From UBA12077 sp963665525 (GTDB taxonomy: Bacteria; Bacteroidota; Bacteroidia; Bacteroidales; UBA12077): DNA of 64,000 nt. Positions 26,846-35,423 of this stretch are shown piece by piece (the first letter of the stretch is position 1; the number at the start of each line of letters is the position of its first letter). Both the position numbers and the translations under genes were made by a program. The stretch lies in contig OY762280.1 in the NCBI GenBank assembly GCA_963665525.1, positions 4,030,001-4,094,000 of the forward strand, in the 5' to 3' direction. Under the pieces are notes generated by a model that worked only from the letters and a program-made list of their open reading frames with translations, was not told where the DNA came from and searched no databases.

Positions 26846-28074
26846 TGGGGTTTATTATTAAAACATATCTTAAAAATCATATTAAACATTGGTTGTTTTT
26901 TTCAGCTTTATGTTTTCCTGTTTTGGTATTTTTATTTTTTGAGCATCCCGGATTTTCAATCTTTGGATACTTTATTGAAAACCCAATTTATGATAGGTTT
27001 CCTACCTGGGTAATTGTTATTCTTGTCTTTATAGCATTTAGCCTGGCAAGTTTTATCATGTTTTTTATAGTAAATATCTTTCTCACATTAATTAGAAACA
27101 GAGGAGATAAGCATGGCGAAAGATTACAGGCTTTATTTATTAGACTAATTATTAGTTACCTATACCCTGTTGAACATAGTATTGATGAAGAATTTAAAAC
27201 GGTTAATCTGATCAAGCAATTTCTGAAAAATAGTTTCAGTAAAAGACAATTCTTAATTGCATTAACAAAAATATCCGAAGATATCAATGCAGATTTTACT
27301 TACCAGTTACAAACGCTTGTTATAAAACTAAAACTGGATGGCCTTGTTAGAAGCCTTTTATACTCGGCAACCTTAAGCGAGAAGGTATTAGCAATGCATA
27401 TTATTTACTACCTGGATTTGGGAAATGAAAAGTATGTAAAAAAGATTATGAAATATTCCGAGAGTAGGAATTTCGCATTAAGATTGGAATCGTATATTAC
27501 TATGATTCGATTAATGAAGGATGAAAGTCAGTTGGTGGAGTTCATTGGTGAAAAATATAATTTATCCATGCTAGATATCGATGTGATAGTCAACGCGGTT
27601 TTAAATAATCCATTGCTCAAAATTGACTTTATAAAGTTCTTATCATCAGAAAAAACAAGAAAAATACTGGTTGGTTTACTCATGGCTAAATTTAAATATC
27701 GCGATAATTCCAGAAGCTTAATCTTGATATTAAATCAATTAGAAAATGAAAATTTAGTGGTTAAAAAATTAGCCTGGGATGCTTATTTAAGTTTAGTGCC
27801 TGAGCAAGAAGGATTCGATTTAATTCAGGAACATTATCATCAACTGGATTATAATGTAAGATTAATGATTGTCAAGAATTTTGAATTCTATGATAAGGAA
27901 CCAGAAATTAAGTTTTTGGATGAAATTATTTTGAGCGAAGCGGTACCCATCAAGATTGAGGCTCTAAAGAAGATGTTTAATTTAAACATGAAGACTTTCA
28001 TCAAATATGTTGAGATAGATGATCCAATTATGGCTTCTGTTTGCAGCGAAATTATCGATATGAATATAAATTAA
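26845..28074 (+). CDS. Membrane protein with cytoplasmic HEAT-like helical repeats
   Basis: This 409-residue protein has two strong membrane segments, at about 15-35 (HWLFFSALCFPVLVFLFF) and 53-83 (TWVIVILVFIAFSLASFIMF). About 320 residues follow that form consecutive amphipathic helix pairs of HEAT or Armadillo type, without catalytic motifs. It overlaps the YaiO-like gene by one base and abuts the glycosyltransferase gene. It may scaffold the inner-membrane synthase and receive the lone receiver protein. No named family was recognised with certainty, and the helical-repeat reading is from pattern only. Confidence 0.6.
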   Translation: MGFIIKTYLKNHIKHWLFFSALCFPVLVFLFFEHPGFSIFGYFIENPIYDRFPTWVIVILVFIAFSLASFIMFFIVNIFLTLIRNRGDKHGERLQALFIRLIISYLYPVEHSIDEEFKTVNLIKQFLKNSFSKRQFLIALTKISEDINADFTYQLQTLVIKLKLDGLVRSLLYSATLSEKVLAMHIIYYLDLGNEKYVKKIMKYSESRNFALRLESYITMIRLMKDESQLVEFIGEKYNLSMLDIDVIVNAVLNNPLLKIDFIKFLSSEKTRKILVGLLMAKFKYRDNSRSLILILNQLENENLVVKKLAWDAYLSLVPEQEGFDLIQEHYHQLDYNVRLMIVKNFEFYDKEPEIKFLDEIILSEAVPIKIEALKKMFNLNMKTFIKYVEIDDPIMASVCSEIIDMNIN

Positions 28075-29508
28075 ATGAACATGAGTTTTGAACATCTATT
28101 CCATATTATTTTTAATTCGTTCTTTTTAGTATACGGGCTTACTCTTTTTGTTTCATACATTATTATCGGGGTATTTTCAAGTCTTGAGTTAACTTTTTAC
28201 TATAATCGAAATAAATATTTTAATTTTAATATCATCAATGATTTTAAGCATTTACCAACCATTTCTATTATTGCTCCATGTTATAACGAAGAGAAGAGTA
28301 TTGTTGAGAATGTTCGTAGTTTACTTTCATTAAAATATCCCGATTTGGATGTAATCATTGTAAATGATGGAAGTACAGATAATTCTTTAAAAATTCTGAA
28401 AGAAACCTATCATTTGGTAAAAGTAAATTTTGCTTACGAACAAATATTAAGCACGGAAATGGTACGAGGAATTTATAAATCTTCGAATAAGGCATATTCT
28501 CAGTTAATTATTATTGATAAAGAAAACGGGGGCAAATCGGATGCTTTAAATGCAGGAATAAATTTGTCACGTAGTGAGCTGTTTCTGGCGATTGATGTAG
28601 ATTGTATTCTTGAGCAGGAGGCAATTTCAAGAATGGTGAAACCCTTTTTAGAGGAAGAAGAAGAACGTAAAGTAATTGCTTCGGGAGGAGTAGTTCGTAT
28701 TGCTAATAGCTGTAAAATTGAAAATGGGCAGATTACCAAGGTTGATTTTCCAAAAAATTTATGGGCAGAATTTCAAACACTGGAATATATGCGTGTATTT
28801 ACCCTCGGTCGAATGGCCTGGAGTAGAATTAATGGGCTTTTAATTATTTCGGGGGCTTTTGGTTTGTTCGATCGGGATATTGTAATGAAAATTGGAGGAT
28901 ATGATACAACAACGGTAGGAGAAGATTTGGAGTTGGTTTTAAGAATGAGAAAATACATGCACAATGTAGAAAAGAAAAAATATAAAGTGGCATTTATTCC
29001 CGATCCTCTTTGCTGGACCGAGGTGCCATCAAACCTAAAAACACTTTATCGGCAGCGAAATAGGTGGGCCCGTGGGTTAATTGATACTTTGATTAAACAC
29101 AAGGATATGTGTTTTAGACCAAAATATGGGCGTATTGGAATGATTAGTTTTCCCTATTGGTTATTCTTCGAGTGGATGGCTCCTTTTATTGAAGTGATTG
29201 GTATTAGTTATTTAATTACCATGATTTCTCTTGGAAGAATAGATCTGCATATTGTTGGTTTATTTTCCATTTTTGCTTTTTCTTTTGGGTTGCTTTATTC
29301 ATCATTTTCTGTTTTTTACGAGAAACTTATTTTTAGCAGGTACAGAGATTATAAATTTCTATTTAAGATCTTGTTTATTTCTGTATTTGAATTATTTCTT
29401 TTTCATCCTCTAAATACCATTTTTGCTTTAAAAGGTAATTATGATTATTTTGTTAAGAAGAAAAAGGGTTGGGGTAAGATGAAGAGAAAAGGATTTAATT
29501 CCAATTAA
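28075..29508 (+). CDS. Processive family 2 glycosyltransferase (PgaC/BcsA-like)
   Basis: This 477-residue inner-membrane enzyme has an N-terminal membrane segment (about 14-38), a GT-A catalytic domain (about 58-360) and three C-terminal membrane segments. Catalytic motifs are SIIAPCYNEEKSIVENV, VIIVNDGSTDNS, the DxD-like AIDVDC, the GED of TTTVGEDLELVLRMRKY and the processive R-Q-R-N-R-W motif in YRQRNRWARGL. Such enzymes polymerise sugar nucleotides and extrude the chain, as in poly-GlcNAc, hyaluronan or cellulose synthesis. An insertion of about 40 residues lies between the first Asp region and the DxD. No PilZ domain is present. The polymer is unknown. Confidence 0.85.
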   Translation: MNMSFEHLFHIIFNSFFLVYGLTLFVSYIIIGVFSSLELTFYYNRNKYFNFNIINDFKHLPTISIIAPCYNEEKSIVENVRSLLSLKYPDLDVIIVNDGSTDNSLKILKETYHLVKVNFAYEQILSTEMVRGIYKSSNKAYSQLIIIDKENGGKSDALNAGINLSRSELFLAIDVDCILEQEAISRMVKPFLEEEEERKVIASGGVVRIANSCKIENGQITKVDFPKNLWAEFQTLEYMRVFTLGRMAWSRINGLLIISGAFGLFDRDIVMKIGGYDTTTVGEDLELVLRMRKYMHNVEKKKYKVAFIPDPLCWTEVPSNLKTLYRQRNRWARGLIDTLIKHKDMCFRPKYGRIGMISFPYWLFFEWMAPFIEVIGISYLITMISLGRIDLHIVGLFSIFAFSFGLLYSSFSVFYEKLIFSRYRDYKFLFKILFISVFELFLFHPLNTIFALKGNYDYFVKKKKGWGKMKRKGFNSN

Positions 29509-29510
29509 GT

Positions 29511-32066
29511 ATGAATAATTTTACAGTAAAGAAAGCAATATTTTTTTGTTTTTTTATTTTGGTAACTGGTATTGGGAAAGCACAAAATAATATCCCGTAT
29601 TCCACCAATCAAAGTAACTTAACTATATGGAACGGAGAAGAATACATTCCGTTTTTTGTAAAAGGTATTAACCTGGGAGTTGCTGTTCCTGGCACATTTC
29701 CAGGTGAACTCGCAGCCAGTGAAGAACAGTATCTGACCTGGTTTGCTCAAATAAAAGATGCAGGGTATAATTGTATTCGATTATATACATTGCATTATCC
29801 TCGATTTTATCATGCGTTAAAAGCTTATAATAATGATAACAAACAGAATCCCTTACTATTTATTCAGGGAGTATGGCTAAACGAGGATATTCCGGGGTAT
29901 GCCAACGATTTGTATTTTATGAAAGATACTTTTTTAATGGAGATCGAAGAAAATGTGGATTGTGTGCACGGGAATAAAACGATTGAAGCCAGGTTTGGGA
30001 AAGCTTTTGGTATTTATAATTCAGATGTTTCTGATTATTGTTTAGCTTATTTAATTGGTCGAGAAGTTATACCGCTAGAGATTGAAACTACAAATACAAA
30101 TCACGCAAACTCAAGCTTTAATGGAAATCATTTTTCTATATCTGGCGGAAGTCCATCAGAAGTGTTGGTGACAGAGTCTTTAGATCACTTAGTTGAATAT
30201 GAAAACAATCATTATAATACGCAACGACCAGTTAGTTTTTCCAGTTGGCCAACATTAGATCCCTTAGATCATCCTGAAGAAGCTAATCCTGAAGAAGATT
30301 CTCAACAAATTGATCTATCAAAGATAAATACCGAATGGGCACCGGCAGGATTATTTGTTAGCTATCATGCTTACCCTTATTATCCTGATTTTATTAGTCA
30401 ACAAACAAGCTATAATGCATATTCTGATAATTTTGGACCCAATAGTTATATAGGATATTTAACCGAGTTAAAATCACATTATAATTATCCTTTAATCATT
30501 GCAGAGTTTGGTGTTCCATCGAGTTGGGCTACGGCACATTATGCCAGCTCAGGAATGAACCATGGAGGTTTTTCTGAGTTCAAACAGGGGAATACCAACG
30601 TTCGCATACTTCAAAATATTTATGATTTAGGAATTGGTGGTGGTATCCAATTTTCGTGGATCGATGAATGGTTTAAAAGAACATGGATTACGGATGAGAT
30701 GGATTTTAATCCTTCGGATCGCATTTTATGGAATAACCTGGCAGCAGCAGAGCAAAATTTCGGATTGATTAAATTTGTTGATACAACAAACCTGGTGTCT
30801 TTAGCAGACTTTGGATTCATCGATACCATAGCACAAATACTTGCCGATGCAACATACGCTCATTTGAAACTGAAGATTCGATTAAATCATCCATTAGATA
30901 TTTTGGATGAAATGTGGATAGCTTTAGATACTTACGACGCCAGTCTTGGTGAGTCTGTACTTTTATCTGGCGATGTAATTCCTGATTATCGATCAGAGTT
31001 TTCAATTTATCTAACAAATTATGCAGCAAACCTTTATGTTACCGAGGCATACGATTTATATGGTATTTGGCACGATGTATCAGAACCGGAACAGCTTTAT
31101 CAGTCAGTAGCTACAGATGGCAATCCATGGAACCTGGTCCGATTAAAGAACAATTATTTATATCCCAATATACAGTACATTGGTAATTTGAATGTTCGAA
31201 ACTCAGATCAACCTATTCAAACTAACGATGCAGTTATTATTTACGAAGATAGTATCATTTTACGATTACCATGGACTTATATCAATTTTACAGCACCTAA
31301 TCAGATGCAAGTGATGCACGATGATAGAAGTACTGGCGAAACAGAAACTATGACCTCTGATGGAATTGCCATTGCAATAAATTTTAAAGATCAATGGTTT
31401 AAATCGTCCAGCAGGTTTACCTGGAGCAACTGGCACTCCAATAATATGGAAAATATAAGTGAAAGATTTAAGGAATCATACTGGGTTCTAAAAGATATAC
31501 TACCCGATTTCAATACTCCGGCTATTGCCTATCATGATAGTTTTAAATTCATTCATGAGATATATCCAATCTATATAAATGATAGTGATGGATTATTAAA
31601 AAATGATTTTGACCTAGATGGAAACGACTTAATATGTCTTTTGATTGATCCACTGAAAAATGGAAGTATAGACTTGTCCTTAGATGGCTCATTTTATTAT
31701 ATTCCTGATCCTGGTTTTAATGGTTATGATTCATTAAGTTATATTTTGTATGATGGACAAGACTTATCTCAAGAAGTAAATGCGATCTTTTATGTAGAAG
31801 GGAATACCACTTCTATTGATAAGATTACTAAAAAGAAGAACGATTTAATTCTTAGTCCTAATCCATGTAACGAATATCTTCATATAAAATCTGAAAATAC
31901 AATTTTTTCGATTAAGATATTTAATTCAAGTGGAGTGTTAGAGTTGGTTGAAGATGTTAATAATAATGAAGCTACAATAAACGTGTCTGAATTAAATGCT
32001 GGAATATATTATATTGTTTTTAATATTGAAAACGAGTTATATTCTAAAAAGCTTATTAAAAGATAG
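29511..32066 (+). CDS. T9SS-exported glycoside-hydrolase-like protein with Ig-like domain
   Basis: This 851-residue protein has a signal peptide (cut near GKAQ24). A TIM-barrel-like domain (about 40-440) opens with PFFVKGINLGVAVPG and includes DAGYNCIRLYTLHYPRFY. The strand LIIAEFGVPSSWA has Glu332 as a possible nucleophile, and YLIGREVIPL could supply the acid-base. A middle beta region follows, then a cadherin/Big_9-like Ig domain (about 680-765, GSFYYIPDPGFNGYDSLSYI). The T9SS type A sorting domain (about 778-851) has LSPNPCNEYL and ends YSKKLIKR. It starts 2 bases after the GT2 stop. It may trim or anchor the polymer at the cell surface, like PgaB or BcsZ. No exact GH family could be assigned. 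Confidence 0.7.
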   Translation: MNNFTVKKAIFFCFFILVTGIGKAQNNIPYSTNQSNLTIWNGEEYIPFFVKGINLGVAVPGTFPGELAASEEQYLTWFAQIKDAGYNCIRLYTLHYPRFYHALKAYNNDNKQNPLLFIQGVWLNEDIPGYANDLYFMKDTFLMEIEENVDCVHGNKTIEARFGKAFGIYNSDVSDYCLAYLIGREVIPLEIETTNTNHANSSFNGNHFSISGGSPSEVLVTESLDHLVEYENNHYNTQRPVSFSSWPTLDPLDHPEEANPEEDSQQIDLSKINTEWAPAGLFVSYHAYPYYPDFISQQTSYNAYSDNFGPNSYIGYLTELKSHYNYPLIIAEFGVPSSWATAHYASSGMNHGGFSEFKQGNTNVRILQNIYDLGIGGGIQFSWIDEWFKRTWITDEMDFNPSDRILWNNLAAAEQNFGLIKFVDTTNLVSLADFGFIDTIAQILADATYAHLKLKIRLNHPLDILDEMWIALDTYDASLGESVLLSGDVIPDYRSEFSIYLTNYAANLYVTEAYDLYGIWHDVSEPEQLYQSVATDGNPWNLVRLKNNYLYPNIQYIGNLNVRNSDQPIQTNDAVIIYEDSIILRLPWTYINFTAPNQMQVMHDDRSTGETETMTSDGIAIAINFKDQWFKSSSRFTWSNWHSNNMENISERFKESYWVLKDILPDFNTPAIAYHDSFKFIHEIYPIYINDSDGLLKNDFDLDGNDLICLLIDPLKNGSIDLSLDGSFYYIPDPGFNGYDSLSYILYDGQDLSQEVNAIFYVEGNTTSIDKITKKKNDLILSPNPCNEYLHIKSENTIFSIKIFNSSGVLELVEDVNNNEATINVSELNAGIYYIVFNIENELYSKKLIKR

Positions 32067-32368
32067 GGTTAAAATACTTCTGAATTTTTAGGATTTTTCT
32101 TGAATTTAAAAGACAAGTTGAAAACTGTAACTAAACATTTTATTAATATATTTGTTTAATAGGATTTATTAATCTTGTAACAAAAAGAGGTCAAAGCATG
32201 AACATTCGTGGTTTAGTTCTGTTTAATCAGAAAAATGTACTATGAAAGATTTATTACTAAAAATATTTATTCTCAAGGATCTTAAAACACCTTCTAAACA
32301 AGATATTAGTTCCGGTAGTCTTTTAGGAGCTTGTTAATCTATTTACTATCTTTAGAACATATTCATTG
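32067..32368. other. Intergenic region before the mrp operon
   Basis: About 300 AT-rich bases. TATATTTG at 32147-32154 matches the -7 consensus but lacks a TTG at the right distance, and it would leave a leader of about 210 bases before mrpA. A 31-codon frame at 32242-32337 was seen but not accepted. No clear terminator follows the T9SS protein gene. Confidence 0.4.
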
Positions 32369-34666
32369 ATGCAAAATATATTACTCATATACTTACTCTC
32401 ATCTTTAGGAATCTTTGTTGTTTCAAGTAAGATTTTTAAATATAAAGCTATTGTTCTTGCTTTAATCCAGATAGGAGTATTTATATATTTTACTACAAAA
32501 ATTCCAATCATAACAGATGGTGAAATAATACTTTTTAAATTGCCCTGGATATCTCAACTAGGCTTGGAATTATCATTTATGTTAAATGGCTTAAGTTTAG
32601 CTTTTGTATTACTAATAACCGGGATTGGTGCATTGGTTTTTATATATGCTCATGCTTATATGAAATCTTATTTCAATACTGATCGATTTTATTTTTTCTT
32701 ATTTCTTTTTAGTGGAGCCATGCTTGGCCTGGTTCTTTCAGAGAACCTCATTCAACTTTTTATTTTTTGGGAATTAACAAGTTTCTTGTCGTTTTTATTA
32801 ATTACTTTTTTTCACGAAAAAGAATCAGCGCGTAAAGCAGCTTTTCAGTCGTTATTTATTACGGGTTTTGGAGGATTGATTTTGCTGACAGGAATTATTC
32901 TAATTGGAAATACTGTACAAACTTATTCTTTGAATGAATGGATTAGGCAAGGCGATATAATTAGGGAAAGCACGATGTATTTACCCGGATTAATTTTAAT
33001 CCTTATCGGAGCCTTTACAAAATCGGCCCAGTTTCCATTTCATTTTTGGTTGCCAGGAGCTATGCAAGCTCCAACACCGGTAAGTTCATACTTACATTCG
33101 GCAACCATGGTTAAAGCTGGCTTTTTTTTATTGGCAAGTTTAAATCCTGTCTTGGGAGGAACGAATGAATGGACATATATCATTCCAATATTTGGAGTAA
33201 TGACTATGCTGGTTGGTTCTTACTTTGCAATTACTCAAACAGATATCAAAGATATTTTGGCATATACCACCATTAGTGCCTTGGGAATACTAATATTGTT
33301 AATAGGAATTGATACCAAGTTATCAATAAAAGCAGCTATTTTATTTTTATTTATACATGCTTTTTATAAAGCTACCTTATTTATGGTTGCAGGAATAATT
33401 GATAAGAAGACGGGTACAAGAGAGATTTCAAAATTAGGTGGCTTAGCTCGATATATGCCAATCACATTTATAGTTGCTTTGTTAGCTTTATTTTCTATGG
33501 CTGGATTACCTCCTATGTTGGGTTTTTTAGGCAAAGAACTGATTTATGAAGCAAAGGTGCAATCTCCTGGAATTGCTTCCCTGATTTTAATACTGGGAGT
33601 TGCTTCCAATATCTTGATGATTGCAGTATCCTTATTATTCCTTAAAAAAGTATTTCTTGGGAAAGTGAGGAAGTACGATAAGCAACCCAATGAAAAAGGT
33701 TTGTTTATCATTGGTCCGGCTATGTTAGCAGTTTTAAGTTTGGTTTTTGGATTATTCCCAAATGTTCTTGGTAACTCAATCATAGAACCAGCAATACAAA
33801 GTATTTTTTTGGAAACCTATCAGGTAAAATTAAGTATTTGGCATGGTTTTAATAAGGTCTTTTATTTGAGTCTGTTTACTGTTGTTGCAGGGTTTGGATT
33901 GTATTACTTATTGATAAAAAAGTCGGTAGTTCTGAAAAAATGGAGATACCTGAACTCAAGGTTATTTAATATTGAGTTTAGTGAAGTTTTTTCTAAGGTT
34001 ATTGATAATTTTATTGATTTCTCTAAACGAAGCACCAGTATCATACAGCATGGTTTCCACAGGTATTATATCTTAACAATAATAATTGTTACTACTGCTT
34101 TATTATGGTTGCAGGTATATTTAACTCGTGGGTGGATTCTGGAAACAAACTTATCGATAAACCCATTTTATATTACAGGTTTGGTGGTAGTATCCAGTAT
34201 CGCTGCTATTTATAGTGCAATCAATAAATCACGCATTACAACTATTATTGCTATGGGTGTTGTAGGATATGGTATTTCACTCATTTATCTTTATTATAGT
34301 GCTGTTGATTTAGCCATTACACAGATTATTGTAGAAACATTAACGATAGTCATCTTTGTCATTGTATTGCAAAAATTACCCCGATTTGCAAAGTTGTCAT
34401 CTAAGGCAACAAAAATTAGAGATTTTTTAATTGCTTTATCTTTTGGTGCTGTTATGACTGTTCTTGCTTTAAAGGCAATACATGTTGAATTTAACAGACC
34501 AATATCTGACTTTTTTATAAAAAATAGTTTGGATAAAGCCTATGGTAAAAATATTGTAAATGTTATTCTGGTTGATTTTAGAGCCTTGGATACATTAGGT
34601 GAAGTAACTGTTTTAACTATTGCTGCCCTAGGTGTATTTGTATTATTAAAAAGGAAGAGATTATGA
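32369..34666 (+). CDS. mrpA: Mrp Na+/H+ antiporter subunit A (with C-terminal MrpB-like part)
   Basis: This large protein of 765 residues from the ATG at 32369 has about 20 membrane segments (an in-frame TTG precedes the ATG). The first 500 residues are the NuoL/ND5-like Proton_antipo_M domain, with FIFWELTSFLSFLLITFFHE, GAFTKSAQFPFHFWLPGAMQ and HSATMVKAGFFLL. The C-terminal part (about 600-765) has the DUF4040/MbhD-like region (YYSAVDLAITQIIVETLTIV) and the FRALDTLGEVTVLTIAALG piece. It is the largest subunit of the seven-gene antiporter used for Na+ export and pH homeostasis. It overlaps mrpB by 4 bases. Confidence 0.94.
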   Translation: MQNILLIYLLSSLGIFVVSSKIFKYKAIVLALIQIGVFIYFTTKIPIITDGEIILFKLPWISQLGLELSFMLNGLSLAFVLLITGIGALVFIYAHAYMKSYFNTDRFYFFLFLFSGAMLGLVLSENLIQLFIFWELTSFLSFLLITFFHEKESARKAAFQSLFITGFGGLILLTGIILIGNTVQTYSLNEWIRQGDIIRESTMYLPGLILILIGAFTKSAQFPFHFWLPGAMQAPTPVSSYLHSATMVKAGFFLLASLNPVLGGTNEWTYIIPIFGVMTMLVGSYFAITQTDIKDILAYTTISALGILILLIGIDTKLSIKAAILFLFIHAFYKATLFMVAGIIDKKTGTREISKLGGLARYMPITFIVALLALFSMAGLPPMLGFLGKELIYEAKVQSPGIASLILILGVASNILMIAVSLLFLKKVFLGKVRKYDKQPNEKGLFIIGPAMLAVLSLVFGLFPNVLGNSIIEPAIQSIFLETYQVKLSIWHGFNKVFYLSLFTVVAGFGLYYLLIKKSVVLKKWRYLNSRLFNIEFSEVFSKVIDNFIDFSKRSTSIIQHGFHRYYILTIIIVTTALLWLQVYLTRGWILETNLSINPFYITGLVVVSSIAAIYSAINKSRITTIIAMGVVGYGISLIYLYYSAVDLAITQIIVETLTIVIFVIVLQKLPRFAKLSSKATKIRDFLIALSFGAVMTVLALKAIHVEFNRPISDFFIKNSLDKAYGKNIVNVILVDFRALDTLGEVTVLTIAALGVFVLLKRKRL

Positions 34667-35079
34667 ATTCGATCATATTACAAATAGCAGCAAAATATAT
34701 TAAAGGATTATTATTGATTTTCGCATTTCTTGCATTATTACGAGGACATAATTATCCAGGTGGCGGTTTTATCGGTGGGTTAATAGCTGCATTATCTGCT
34801 ATTTATTTATCGCTTGCATATAATGCACAAGAAGTAAGAGATCGAATGAAAATACAGCCACAGCTTTATATAGCGCTCGGTTTATTTACCATTGCTTTAA
34901 GCTTTTTGCCTGGCGTAATGCAGCATTTACCTTTAATGAAAGGAGTTTGGTTAAATCTTGAATTACCAATCATTGGTGGTTTAAAACTGGGAACACCTTT
35001 CTTGTTTGACATTGGAGTATTTTTAACTGTCGTAGGGGTAACATTTTTGTTTTACTTTTCATTAACAAGGACAAAATAA
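34663..35079 (+). CDS. mrpB: Mrp Na+/H+ antiporter subunit B
   Basis: This 138-residue protein has four membrane segments and the MnhB motif LLRGHNYPGGGFIGGLIAAL. It overlaps mrpA by four bases and mrpC by one base, as in a tightly coupled operon. It is a small structural subunit of the Mrp complex. Confidence 0.93.
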   Translation: MNSIILQIAAKYIKGLLLIFAFLALLRGHNYPGGGFIGGLIAALSAIYLSLAYNAQEVRDRMKIQPQLYIALGLFTIALSFLPGVMQHLPLMKGVWLNLELPIIGGLKLGTPFLFDIGVFLTVVGVTFLFYFSLTRTK

Positions 35080-35423
35080 TGGAGATATTATTAGCCATAT
35101 TGGTTGGAGTATTGTATACGATAGGAGCATACATGGTTCTGCGAAGAAGCATTGTGAAGTTTATCATTGGAATTATATTTTTAAGTAATGCTACTAATCT
35201 ATTGGTTTTTTTAGCATCGGGTGTTACATCAGGAGCACCAGCTTTTACTGAATATGGGATGGAAAATGCCAATCATTTTGCAGATCCTTTACCTCAAGCA
35301 CTAGTTTTAACTGCTATTGTTATTGGATTTGGAATTACGGTTTATACCCTGGCTTTAAAATATAAGTTTTTTCAAACAACAGGAACGGATGATTTAGATC
35401 AGTTAAAAAAAACAGATAGTTAA
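35079..35423 (+). CDS. mrpC: Mrp Na+/H+ antiporter subunit C
   Basis: This 114-residue NuoK-like protein has three membrane segments. It has the ALVLTAIVIGFGITVYTLAL block conserved in MnhC and NuoK and the GIIFLSNATNLLVFL segment. It overlaps the neighbouring mrpB and mrpD genes by one base each. Confidence 0.93.
   Translation: MEILLAILVGVLYTIGAYMVLRRSIVKFIIGIIFLSNATNLLVFLASGVTSGAPAFTEYGMENANHFADPLPQALVLTAIVIGFGITVYTLALKYKFFQTTGTDDLDQLKKTDS

Noticed and set aside
32242..32337. 31-codon frame MKDLLLKIFILKDLKTPSKQ before mrpA
   Set aside because: Too short, no convincing ribosome site and no support beyond an open frame in AT-rich DNA.
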